Shown here: positions 1 through 7,266 of the stretch, piece after piece
Position numbering within the stretch: the stretch's first letter is position 1
Layout of the letters: each line of letters begins with the position of its first letter
Origin: Cupriavidus consociatus
GTDB lineage: Bacteria; Pseudomonadota; Gammaproteobacteria; Burkholderiales; Burkholderiaceae
DNA: 41,262 nt
Reading direction: 5' to 3'
NCBI RefSeq assembly: GCF_017814975.1
Contig: NZ_JAGIQA010000042.1
Coordinates: 1-41,262, forward strand
Position numbers and translations under genes: made by a program
Notes under the pieces: generated by a model
Told to the model about the DNA's origin: nothing
The model's input: the letters and a program-made list of their open reading frames with translations, nothing else
Databases searched by the model: none

Positions 1-1
1 C

Positions 2-52
2 CAGTTGATCGTCACGCTCCTGGAGCCCTATTTACAGCCCGATAATTATTAA
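2..52 (+). CDS. C-terminal end of an upstream gene (partial)
   Basis: A reading frame is open from the first bases and ends at the TAA at 50-52, giving about 16 residues (ending LQPDNY). It stops 6 bases before the komA start, so it could be the last gene of an upstream unit transcribed with the Kongming operon. Too little remains to name it, and it may be chance. Confidence 0.3.
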   Translation, partial: QLIVTLLEPYLQPDNY

Positions 53-58
53 AGATAT

Positions 59-1102
59 TTGCGGGATGTTGTACTAGATCTGCCAGGGATGCTCGGTGTC
101 AGCGGGGAGGAGGAAGGCCAAGACGGACCGGCCTCAGCTAGCGTTGGTAGCCGCGCTGAACTCCATGTGCATTTGAACGGAGCGATCCCGGCTTCGACTG
201 TCAAAGATATTCTTGCCGACGAAACGACTGTCCTTCCACAGGGTTTTGAGATCGAGCGGGACTTACTCCGCCGCATCCGCTCCAAGTCACTCGCGGCGTA
301 CTTGACTCCATGGCAGATTCTTCGCCTCTTTCCAAGGAAGCGAGAGAACCTTGACCGTCTTTGCGTCGCCGCACTTGCCAATTTGGCCGCCAACGGCGTG
401 CGTTTCGTCGAACTTCGAAGCAGCGTGTTGTACCTCGCCACGCTGCAGAAGTGCTCGCCTACTCAAGCGCTGGAACGCCTCATCGAATCCACCGGAGACG
501 CAGCGCAGCGTCAGGGCATCCGGCGCGGGTTGATTCTCACGGTGACGCGCGGCGACTATGGCGCGATCGCGCTGGCCACCCTCCTGCAGGCCTACCAGGA
601 TCTCGGCGAGCCGGACGATGTGGTCGGTCTCGATCTGGCAGGTGATGAAGAGATGGCGTATCCCGCCCAGCTGCCGTCGCTATTTCGCCAGGCCAAAGAC
701 CGATTCGGGCTTGGAATCACAATCCATGCCGGTGAGACCGGCCGAGCGGAGAATGTGCGCTCAGCCATCGAGCTTTTTGGAGCCAACCGCATCGGACATG
801 GAACGGCTGCCGGCAAGGATCCAGATCTTATGGAGCTCCTGGCAAAGGAGAACGTTTGCGTCGAGGTGTGCCCGATCAGCAATCGCTTGACAGGTGCGGT
901 GCCTGCCGAAGAAGCGCATCCACTCCAGGAGTTTCGTCGACACGGTGTTCCGTTCGTCATCTGCTCGGATAACCCAGGAATCCACCAGCGCGGCCTAGTC
1001 GATGATCACGCCGCCGCCATGGCCGAAGGCCTATCCGTCGGCGACATGCGCCATCAATTTGAGATGGCCAAGCGTTACTCATTCATGGAGAGCTTAGCTT
1101 GA
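59..1102 (+). CDS. komA: KomA-like adenosine deaminase family protein
   Basis: A 347-residue amidohydrolase of the adenosine/AMP deaminase family. The zinc and catalytic motifs are in order: ELHVHLNGAIP (His36, His38), THAGET-type motif at 222-227 (His223, Glu226), RIGHG (His247), CPISN and SDNPG (Asp304). In the Kongming anti-phage system, as I recall it, KomA deaminates dAMP to dIMP, which a phage nucleotide kinase helps turn into the signal dITP. The assignment rests on the gene order with a HAM1-like and a SIR2-like gene. The start is taken as TTG at 59 because an in-frame stop lies just upstream; a later start near residue 11 is possible. The end overlaps komB by 4 bases, so the genes are coupled. 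A housekeeping add gene is unlikely in this context. Confidence 0.85.
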   Translation: MRDVVLDLPGMLGVSGEEEGQDGPASASVGSRAELHVHLNGAIPASTVKDILADETTVLPQGFEIERDLLRRIRSKSLAAYLTPWQILRLFPRKRENLDRLCVAALANLAANGVRFVELRSSVLYLATLQKCSPTQALERLIESTGDAAQRQGIRRGLILTVTRGDYGAIALATLLQAYQDLGEPDDVVGLDLAGDEEMAYPAQLPSLFRQAKDRFGLGITIHAGETGRAENVRSAIELFGANRIGHGTAAGKDPDLMELLAKENVCVEVCPISNRLTGAVPAEEAHPLQEFRRHGVPFVICSDNPGIHQRGLVDDHAAAMAEGLSVGDMRHQFEMAKRYSFMESLA

Positions 1103-1659
1103 AAATCCGATTCCTTTCCGGAAACCGGCACAAGATCGAGGAGGTGAATCGAATACTCGCACCGATCGGTGTAGACATCGTGCCGGTGTCGAAGAAGATC
1201 GAGGAACTGCAAACCGAGGACGTCACCCGCCTGGTGCAGGACAAGTTAATCAAAGCGTTTGAGGCGATCGGTCGCCCGCTGTTTGTTGAACACACGGGCC
1301 TTTATCTGAACGGACTTAACGGGCTTCCTGCCGGCTTGACCCAGATCTTCTGGGACCGGTTGGAGGCTGATCGCTTCGCGAACTTGGTGGCCGGGCTGGG
1401 AGACGCGAATGTAACTGCAAAGACGGTGCTCGGCTACTGCGACGGGCGCGAGATCCGCTTGTTCGAGGGAGCCATCGAGGGAACAGTGCCACGCGTGCCG
1501 GCCGGTCCAAAGGATTTTCAGTGGGACTGCGTCTTCGTCCCCAATGGCCACAACGAAACCTTCGCTGAGATGGGAACTAGGAAGGACGACATTTCGATGC
1601 GCCGCAAAGCGCTTGATAAGTTTGCGGACTGCCTCAAATCCGTCAGGGGCAAACGATGA
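1099..1659 (+). CDS. komB: KomB-like HAM1/ITPase family protein
   Basis: A 186-residue member of the HAM1/RdgB inosine triphosphate pyrophosphatase fold. It starts with the family motif (FLSGNRHKIEEV) and has the later FVEHTGLYL and NGLPAG motifs. Active enzymes have VED(T/S) or DDSGL at the second site; here the acidic residue is His, so hydrolysis is probably weak or lost and the protein may bind rather than destroy its nucleotide. In Kongming, KomB forms a complex with the SIR2 effector KomC and senses dITP (established system, from memory; assignment here inferred). The TTG start at 1099 lies inside the last codons of komA, and its stop overlaps the ATG of komC (ATGA at 1656-1659). All three genes are one coupled operon. 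Confidence 0.85.
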   Translation: MKIRFLSGNRHKIEEVNRILAPIGVDIVPVSKKIEELQTEDVTRLVQDKLIKAFEAIGRPLFVEHTGLYLNGLNGLPAGLTQIFWDRLEADRFANLVAGLGDANVTAKTVLGYCDGREIRLFEGAIEGTVPRVPAGPKDFQWDCVFVPNGHNETFAEMGTRKDDISMRRKALDKFADCLKSVRGKR

Positions 1660-2451
1660 ACATGGAGCTGCTAGACGCACACCGGGCCGGCAAGCTAATG
1701 CTTTTCGCCGGGGCTGGTGTATCTGCTAACCTCGGCTTGCCGACTTGGAGTGAATTGACGGCGCAGATGGCTTTGGAACTGGGCTTTGATCCTAAGATCT
1801 TTTCAACCTATGGCTCACCAGCTGGCGCTGGCGGAGTACTACAAGAAGAAGAAAGGCAACCTGGGGCCGTTGCGCAGTTGGATGGACCGCGAATGGCACA
1901 AGCCCAGCACGGACGTTACCACGTCCGAGATCCACCGGCTAATCACCCTCGGAAAATTCTCGCGAATCTACACGACCAACTACGACCGATGGCTGGAGAT
2001 CGCTCACGACAAATTCGGCGTTCCGTACGACAAGATAGCTAGCGTGGCTGACCTCGTGTCAGTCACCGAAGGTCGCCGTCAGATCGTCAAGCTTCACGGC
2101 GACTTCGTCGACGACGAATCGCTCGTTCTAGACGAGACCAGCTATTTTCGGAGACTAGATTTCGATACCCCGCTGGACATCAAGCTCAGAAACGATGTAC
2201 TGGGCAATTCGGTGCTGTTCATCGGATATAGCCTGAGCGACATCAATATTCGACTTTTGTTCTACAGGCTGACGGAAATGTGGGGGCGCGCAGTCCTGTC
2301 ATCCGCCAGGCCCAAATCCTATCTATTCATGAGCCGGCCGAATCCAGTGGCGCAAGAGGTGCTTCGCCATTGGAGTATTGAGACGATCATTTCCGAGGAA
2401 GATGATCCCAAGCAAGCACTCACCAAATTCTTGAGGGAATTGGTGTGCTGA
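1656..2451 (+). pseudogene. komC: KomC-like SIR2 NADase, split by a +1 frameshift
   Basis: SIR2-family effector. The first frame gives the Rossmann motif (FAGAGVSANLGLPTW); the second gives YTTNYDRW, the catalytic-His motif VKLHGDF and the distal FIGYSLSD motif. The frames join if one T is removed from the TTTT at 1800-1803, giving a continuous protein of about 264 residues reading DPKIFQPMAHQLALAEYY across the joint. In Kongming the SIR2 protein degrades NAD+ when the KomB-KomC complex senses dITP. As written, the protein stops after 128 residues without the catalytic His, so the system would be dead unless this is a sequencing error or translational slippage at the T run. The ATG overlaps the komB stop by 4 bases. 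Confidence 0.85.
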
Positions 2452-2686
2452 GGTCGCGCGTCGTGCCTGAAGGACTGGCTGGCGTTTAGCGATTAGTGGG
2501 GGTCGCTATCCGGAAAATTGCATCAAAAACAAAGGGACACCAATACGGAGACCGGATCTGCTCAGTGCCGCACCATAGAGCCAGCCACCATCATCGACGT
2601 CCTGCACATAGAGCAGTCTTGGCGGCGGCTCGCCGAGAAGTAGGATGAGTTCCCGCTCGGTATGAATATCGAAGAGCGAAAAAAGG

Positions 2687-2729
2687 CGCCTCTGCGCCCT
2701 TGTCAACCGTTCTCAAGGGCGCAGGGGCG
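2687..2729 (-). terminator. Rho-independent terminator of the ubiquitin-like operon
   Basis: Two 16-base GC-rich arms (2687-2702 and 2714-2729) pair with one mismatch around an 11-base loop. Read on the minus strand the stem is followed within two bases by six T residues. It lies just after the DUF6527 stop and so ends that minus-strand operon; it may also stop plus-strand transcripts from komC. Confidence 0.8.
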
Positions 2730-2744
2730 ACGGCCCCCCACGCA

Positions 2745-3206
2745 TCAGCGAGTGAGCCACTGCCAGAACGACTTCAGCCGTGTGGTCCTACCTGGGCTTG
2801 CGCGTTCGCCTCCTACTGGGAAGGAATTTGAGGTACTCTGCTCCGCCTTCGGCAGTGATTGAGGGCTGCGATGCATGGCGCGCAGATCCCGCTGATCACG
2901 CTCGAAGACTGCCTTGATCTGGCGTTTCGACAATTGTCCACCCCAGATCACGCGGTTGCCGCGGATCCAGTAATGCGACTGGCAGGCCATTGACCAGTTC
3001 CCGATCGAGGGACGCAGTGTGGCCCGCCCATGCGTCAAATTGATCTGCCATTCCGCAGGGGAAAGGGGTGTGACCACCTTTTCCCCACATCCGCAACAGC
3101 AAAGATGCACAGCCGCCCCGTACTTCGGACTGATGTAGAGTCGCCCCGGCTGCAGCACGCGGGGGGCGAGTTCGACGACCTCCGGTGTGATCCGGTCAAT
3201 GCGCAT
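2745..3206 (-). CDS. DUF6527 family protein, Cys-rich, ubiquitin-like system partner
   Basis: A 153-residue protein resembling the DUF6527 family, which is commonly encoded next to ThiF-type E1 enzymes. Visible features are a cysteine cluster (HLCCCGCGEKVVTPLSP, residues about 34-50), a GNWSMACQSHYWI segment near 75 and an IRGNRV turn. The Cys/His spacing suggests a zinc-binding module, which is inference. The C-terminal 50 residues are polar and low in conservation signal. It is the last gene of a three-gene minus-strand operon: its start overlaps the ThiF gene end by 11 bases, and a strong terminator follows its stop. Its biochemical role is unknown to me. Confidence 0.7.
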   Translation of the reverse strand: MRIDRITPEVVELAPRVLQPGRLYISPKYGAAVHLCCCGCGEKVVTPLSPAEWQINLTHGRATLRPSIGNWSMACQSHYWIRGNRVIWGGQLSKRQIKAVFERDQRDLRAMHRSPQSLPKAEQSTSNSFPVGGERASPGRTTRLKSFWQWLTR

Positions 3207-4398
3207 CCGGCCCCTCCGTCTTCTCGGCCTTCGCTAATGCCATTGTGCTGACCACAAACTCGAGATGGTGCCAGTCCCAGTTCATTGAATAAAAGGCGAA
3301 GTGCTGCTTCCAGCGGATGACGGCGAGGATGGCGTTAAGCGCATTGGCGTCCGCGATCTGAATGTTTTGATCATACAGCGCATCGCCACCGTCTTCCATT
3401 GTGGGGGCGCGATCGAAGAAATGCTTGTTCTTGGCAGGAGTGGCTGCCGTGACCCGACATGTTCCGAAAATCTGCTGCGCCGCGGACAGCGACATGTCCA
3501 TGCCGCAGTCGATAAAGGGCACGCCGTGGTTGATGAGGTGGGAACAGATCAGTCGTCGCGCGGGCCCCTTGTCGACACAAACAAAGACGAAATCAAACTG
3601 TCCCAACAGCCCGACGTTGGCCTGCGTCACATATGCGGGGTGTGCAACGATGCCCGATCGCATCGGATCGTACAGCTCCGCAAAGTATGTGACCTTGGGG
3701 CGGCCAAAATCCGACTCTCGCGCTGCGGCGGGCGCGCGGAAGGCATTGTGCAGCTCGAAGTCATCACCATCAAAGAGATGGATCTCACGCACGGGCGTCT
3801 TCGCCACCTGGTCCAGCACATACGACCCGGTCCCACCCAAGCCCACGATCGCGATGCTGAGGTCTGCTAATCGCTCTGTGACCATCACAAAATTTCCGCG
3901 CGCTGAGCAAGCGTCAGGGTAGCGGAACGGGCCCGTTCGAGGCGCCACTTGCGCCGATCCAGGTCCCAGCGGACGGGTGCAGTAAGGATCGATCACCCGC
4001 GCTTGGTCCGTGATGATGCGCCAATAGTGCATCAACTGGTCGAAGTGCGTAGCGTAACCCGTCCATCCGTCATCCTTATTGGAAAAGTAGAACTGGGCGG
4101 GCACTCCAGGGGCCACCACTCCGCCCGCGACGTCCGAGTGGCGCAACTGTTCCATTGGGGAACCGTCCGCGAAGCACGGGAAGGGCCCGTCGAACCAGAC
4201 TTGATGGGTGGCCGGCGGCGACACTTGGCTGTCGGTATAGACGAGCGTGGCGACCAGGGTGCCGAGCTGCAACTGTCGCTGGTTGTCGAGCACCGGCACG
4301 TTGTGGAGAAGCAGGTGTGCCCCCTGTACCGTCACCTTCAGTCCCGCTACGAGGAACGGGCTGAGCACCAAATCAAGAACGGCCGGTTTTGCGGACAT
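3196..4398 (-). CDS. ThiF/E1-like adenylyltransferase with N-terminal accessory domain
   Basis: A 400-residue E1-like protein. The C-terminal half (about residue 175 on) has the Rossmann ATP site VGLGGTGSYVLDQVAK, the following LFDGDDFELHNAFR motif, the VDKGPARR stretch and FIDCGMDM, all typical of ThiF/MoeB/E1 enzymes that adenylate a ubiquitin-like C-terminus. The N-terminal 170 residues (with VWFDGPFPCFADG) form a separate domain, probably of the DUF6791 kind seen on such proteins; whether it acts as an E2-like carrier is unproven. The gene overlaps the Ubl gene upstream by 26 bases and the DUF6527 gene downstream. No JAB peptidase or separate E2 is visible, so this is a minimal ubiquitin-like operon. 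Confidence 0.85.
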   Translation of the reverse strand: MSAKPAVLDLVLSPFLVAGLKVTVQGAHLLLHNVPVLDNQRQLQLGTLVATLVYTDSQVSPPATHQVWFDGPFPCFADGSPMEQLRHSDVAGGVVAPGVPAQFYFSNKDDGWTGYATHFDQLMHYWRIITDQARVIDPYCTRPLGPGSAQVAPRTGPFRYPDACSARGNFVMVTERLADLSIAIVGLGGTGSYVLDQVAKTPVREIHLFDGDDFELHNAFRAPAAARESDFGRPKVTYFAELYDPMRSGIVAHPAYVTQANVGLLGQFDFVFVCVDKGPARRLICSHLINHGVPFIDCGMDMSLSAAQQIFGTCRVTAATPAKNKHFFDRAPTMEDGGDALYDQNIQIADANALNAILAVIRWKQHFAFYSMNWDWHHLEFVVSTMALAKAEKTEGPDAH

Positions 4399-4630
4399 GG
4401 CACACCATCCCTTCCTTTACCGGAACCGGCTTGTCTCCCCGCGCCAGCGACAAATCGCCGAGATCTGGGTGACTGATCGTAATCGTGTAGATGAAATCCG
4501 TGGTGTCCGCGGGGGGATCCTGCGGGTAGGCGAAGTGAACGAGCTGCGCATACGTCAGCTTCTCTTGGTGCACATCGATCGGATCAAGATTGAGAATGAT
4601 TCTCGTTGTTGACTGGTTTGCATTAGGCAT
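4373..4630 (-). CDS. Ubiquitin-like (multiubiquitin-domain type) protein
   Basis: An 85-residue protein with one ubiquitin-like fold region of about 70 residues, resembling the multiubiquitin domain family: a TRIILNLDPIDVHQEKLTYA strand-helix start and a DLSLARGDKPVPVKEGMVC end. The start at 4630 is preferred over 4657 because GGAG lies 8 bases upstream. It is the first gene of the operon with the ThiF/E1 and DUF6527 genes, so it is the likely substrate of that E1. Its C-terminus is RKTGRS, with no terminal Gly or Gly-Gly, so conjugation would need trimming by an unseen protease or a non-canonical linkage. Known copies of this family often hold several Ubl repeats; this one holds one. Confidence 0.7.
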   Translation of the reverse strand: MPNANQSTTRIILNLDPIDVHQEKLTYAQLVHFAYPQDPPADTTDFIYTITISHPDLGDLSLARGDKPVPVKEGMVCHVRKTGRS

Positions 4631-4659
4631 GACGTCGGCTCCATTCATACACCGCAAAA

Positions 4660-4732
4660 TGTAAGATTAGGTGTAAGGTTAGGCCAGTATGTCAGATTTC
4701 CTGGAAGGTGTAAAGTTAAGTGTAAAATGGCA
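4660..4732. promoter_or_regulatory. Divergent control region with two pairs of 12-bp tandem repeats
   Basis: Four copies of a TGTAARRTTAGG-like 12-mer occur as two head-to-tail pairs: TGTAAGATTAGG (4660) with TGTAAGGTTAGG (4672), and TGTAAAGTTAAG (4709) with TGTAAAATGGCA (4721, partly degraded). They sit between the minus-strand ubiquitin-like operon and the plus-strand TIGR04255 operon. The second pair overlaps the first possible start of the TIGR04255 gene. They look like operator sites for a regulator that controls one or both operons; the HTH protein at 5597 is the natural candidate. Function is inference. Confidence 0.6.
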
Positions 4733-5600
4733 TCATGCAATGAATGAGCAAGGAGTCAGCTTGACTAGCGATACTGCCCCTCGACGGGGGCAATGGGCGC
4801 ATGCGCCGTTGGCTTTTGTACTCGCGCAGGTTCGATTTCTGCCGAATGCCGCAGCAACTCCAGAGTACCTGCGCGACGCCATCCTGAAGCGAACGGCGAC
4901 TCGGTTCCCGACGATCAGTCAGACTAATGGCCTGAACATTGAAATCAATCTTGACGGTGATCCGAGCGTGCAGCGAACCGCACAGGCAACTGCTTACGAC
5001 TTGGTTAACACCGAGATCGACGCAATGGTGCGTATCCAGCAAGGTGCGCTCACGTATGCGGTTACGTCCTATGTAGATTCGCCTCACTTCCGAGAGGCGT
5101 GGCTCGATATCACTGATGCTCTTGCTGACATACAGGTCACCACCGTAACGCGCCTGGGTCTGCGCTATGTGGATTTCCTAGTGCCGCAACATGGTCAGCG
5201 GCCCGAGGATTACGTCAACGCACCCTGGAATCTGAGGGGGATGCCAACGCTGCCGGGCGCCGCGGGCGGGCCGGACTTGCACGTCTCCATGGTCGATATC
5301 GCCTATCCGGTTGGAAGGATGCGCCTACAGTTCATGCGGGGGTTCGGCGTGCCGTCGTTGCCGATGGACCTGCAGGGGATGCTGAGCCCTCGGCAGCGGC
5401 CGGCGCAACCTGAATCAGGAGAGTGTGGGGTCATCGACAGCGACCGTTGGATTGACGGGGAACATCGCGCCGATCGCGCGACGCTCAGTCAAATATTCAC
5501 CCAGATGCACACCGACGTGTCGTCTGCGTTCCGCGCCATGATCACGCCGCTGGCGCTACGCGAATGGGATCCCGAGGCAACTAGAGGGAACAACCAATGA
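4689..5600 (+). CDS. TIGR04255 family protein
   Basis: A 303-residue protein resembling the sporadically distributed TIGR04255 family. It has the family opening (APLAFVLAQVRFLPN, where relatives read PLVEV.FQIRF), a central RLGLRYVDFL motif and a C-terminal LSQIFTQMHTDVSSAFRAMI helix. The molecular function of this family is not known to me. The start is uncertain: ATG at 4689 lies inside the tandem-repeat control region, and ATG at 4740 (MNEQGVSLTS) would place all repeats upstream. The stop overlaps the ATG of the next gene (ATGA at 5597), so it is coupled to an HTH gene and a zeta-toxin-like gene. That context suggests a three-part toxin-antitoxin or defence module, which is inference. Confidence 0.65.
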   Translation: MSDFLEGVKLSVKWHHAMNEQGVSLTSDTAPRRGQWAHAPLAFVLAQVRFLPNAAATPEYLRDAILKRTATRFPTISQTNGLNIEINLDGDPSVQRTAQATAYDLVNTEIDAMVRIQQGALTYAVTSYVDSPHFREAWLDITDALADIQVTTVTRLGLRYVDFLVPQHGQRPEDYVNAPWNLRGMPTLPGAAGGPDLHVSMVDIAYPVGRMRLQFMRGFGVPSLPMDLQGMLSPRQRPAQPESGECGVIDSDRWIDGEHRADRATLSQIFTQMHTDVSSAFRAMITPLALREWDPEATRGNNQ

Positions 5601-6280
5601 TCTACGCTACCGAACGTGACGCGAAGCTAGGCTGGACGATCGGATCGAATGCCATGTGGCGTCAATCTGGATCGACAGGTGTTCGGGAAATAAGAGCCGT
5701 GCGGCTTGATTTTGGCACGGCCGTTCCGACAGTGGTGATCGGCCTGAGCGACGTCCGGCAGTACCTTGGAACGAGCGTCAACACAGCGGTGCCGCTCCCC
5801 TTCCAACTTGCCTCGGCACCGCGACCGTCCGCACCAGCGCTAACTACACCAGCGGAGATGGTGGAAGAGTTGCGCGAGGTATTCGGACTTAACGTCACGC
5901 AGCTCGCGCAAGTTCTGCTTATCGAGCGCATCACGGTATACGCATGGTTGCGAACCGACCGAATGGAAAAACTTAATCCATCCAACCGCAACCGCTTGTG
6001 GCGCCTCTACCAGTTGGCCAAACAGTGGGCCAGTTACGCGCCTCTGGCTGGGAAATACTTGGTCGAACTCATTCCCGGGCGCGGCACGACGCTGCTGCAG
6101 ATGCTGTGTGCGCCGCAGCTGGACCCTGGTGAGTTTGCTCAAGCGTATGAGGTTCTGGCGCGAGCGACGAGCCCATCCGCGCGCACCCAACGGCATCGAG
6201 CTAAGCAGCGCCTAGCATTGAAGAGAGGCATCGAGAACCTTAGAAAGAACGCTAACAAATTCGGGATGGATTTGGATTGA
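5597..6280 (+). CDS. Helix-turn-helix protein, probable antitoxin or regulator
   Basis: A 227-residue protein. Residues about 92-140 form an XRE/Cro-like helix-turn-helix: LREVFGLNVTQLAQVLLI followed by the recognition helix region ERITVYAWLRTDRMEKL. The N-terminal 80 residues are beta-rich and unrecognised, and the C-terminus is very basic (SPSARTQRHRAKQRLALKRG), which suits nucleic-acid binding. Its ATG overlaps the TIGR04255 stop and its TGA overlaps the TTG start of the zeta-like kinase, so all three are translated as a unit. It most likely represses the operon through the tandem repeats at 4660-4732 and may neutralise the kinase; neither is shown by sequence. Confidence 0.6.
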   Translation: MIYATERDAKLGWTIGSNAMWRQSGSTGVREIRAVRLDFGTAVPTVVIGLSDVRQYLGTSVNTAVPLPFQLASAPRPSAPALTTPAEMVEELREVFGLNVTQLAQVLLIERITVYAWLRTDRMEKLNPSNRNRLWRLYQLAKQWASYAPLAGKYLVELIPGRGTTLLQMLCAPQLDPGEFAQAYEVLARATSPSARTQRHRAKQRLALKRGIENLRKNANKFGMDLD

Positions 6281-6972
6281 CGGGTGCGCAGCTCTTCAAC
6301 ACGTTCCTTGACGAACTCAGCGTCGGCGCGGGAAGCAAATCACTGATGGTCATGATCGCCGGCCCCAACGGGGCTGGCAAAACCACGCTGTGGCGGCAAT
6401 TGCTTGAGCCAATGCTCGAGGGCGCGGTGGAGGCTGTGTACATCAACGCCGACGAGATCGAACGCGAGCTGAACGAGGCGGCTCAGGGTTGTGCGGGCGC
6501 GCCGCAGACGCAGGAGACTGCGCTGCTAGCGCAATCCGAGGCGACCCGTCGCCGAGAACTGCTGCTGTCGGCGCCCACCGGCACTCAGAGTCATTTCGTC
6601 TTCGAGACCGTCTTTTCGGACCCGCATGGCCACAAGCTCGCGGAGTTGCAACGTGGAGTTGCCGCAGGCTATCACGTGGTAATGCTGTTTGTCGGACTGA
6701 ATGATGTTGAGCTTGCTCAGCAACGGGTCCACCGCCGGGTTGAGATTGGGGGGCATGACGTGCCGTCCGATGTTCAGCACACGCGGTTTCCTCGCGTCTT
6801 TGCCAATGCGCAGAAAGCCCTGCAGATCGTTCCGCTAGCCGCGTTCTTTGATAACTCGCGGGATCGAGAAGCCGGGCAGCGTACCCATCGACCCGTCGCT
6901 ATCGTAAAGAACGGCTCGGTACTGGCCCTACACGACGACATGCCCGCGTGGTGGCCGATGATCGTTCCCTAA
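6277..6972 (+). CDS. Zeta-toxin-like P-loop kinase
   Basis: A 231-residue protein of the zeta toxin/AAA_33 kinase group. It has Walker A IAGPNGAGKTTLW (residues about 27-39), the INADEIERELN motif typical of zeta proteins, the FVFETVFSDPHG strand-loop carrying the second acidic position, and the GGHDVPSDV lid segment with downstream Arg residues. Classical zeta toxins phosphorylate UDP-N-acetylglucosamine and block peptidoglycan synthesis; relatives use other substrates. The TTG start at 6277 overlaps the TGA of the HTH gene by 3 bases, which fixes the start. No epsilon antitoxin is visible, so control probably lies with the two upstream genes. The fold is clear; the substrate is not. Confidence 0.8.
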   Translation: MTGAQLFNTFLDELSVGAGSKSLMVMIAGPNGAGKTTLWRQLLEPMLEGAVEAVYINADEIERELNEAAQGCAGAPQTQETALLAQSEATRRRELLLSAPTGTQSHFVFETVFSDPHGHKLAELQRGVAAGYHVVMLFVGLNDVELAQQRVHRRVEIGGHDVPSDVQHTRFPRVFANAQKALQIVPLAAFFDNSRDREAGQRTHRPVAIVKNGSVLALHDDMPAWWPMIVP

Positions 6973-7182
6973 ACCTAGGCCGCAGAGATTTGCGCCATAG
7001 CGGACATTGAATGACTGCGCGGCAGCAGCATCGGGCGGTTTGAAGCCTGCTCCTGAAAGCAGACTTCGGGAGGCCTACTCCCATCTTCAGTACAGCACCG
7101 CAGGCTCACGCCTGCGTTCGTGACACACCCCGGCCCCCTCATGTTCGATGAGCTCGTGCGTTTGGGCTGGGTGTTCTTGGCC

Positions 7183-7237
7183 CCTGACCAAGATACGCCC
7201 TTATGCGCTGCAGAGCATAAGCCCGTATCTTGGCAGG
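7183..7237. repeat. Long imperfect inverted repeat (hairpin) between convergent operons
   Basis: Arms 7188-7206 and 7215-7233 (19 bases each, two mismatches, starting CCAAGATACG and ending CGTATCTTGG) flank an 8-base loop containing GCTGCAG. Four more base pairs (CCTG/CAGG) extend it past one bulged A. No T run follows on either strand, so it is not a standard terminator. It may be an RNA-level attenuator, a bidirectional stop or a small mobile palindrome. The rest of 6973-7266 holds no gene I can support. Confidence 0.6.
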
Positions 7238-7266
7238 ACCCCAATGGTGCATCCTCATGTGAGACC

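Noticed and set aside
59..1102. RADAR RdrB-type deaminase
   Set aside because: RADAR has a large ATPase partner and a much longer deaminase. The HAM1-like and SIR2-like neighbours fit Kongming instead.
2506..2706. Minus-strand frame of 66 residues downstream of the DUF6527 gene
   Set aside because: It starts inside the stem of the operon terminator, has no ribosome site and no family motif.
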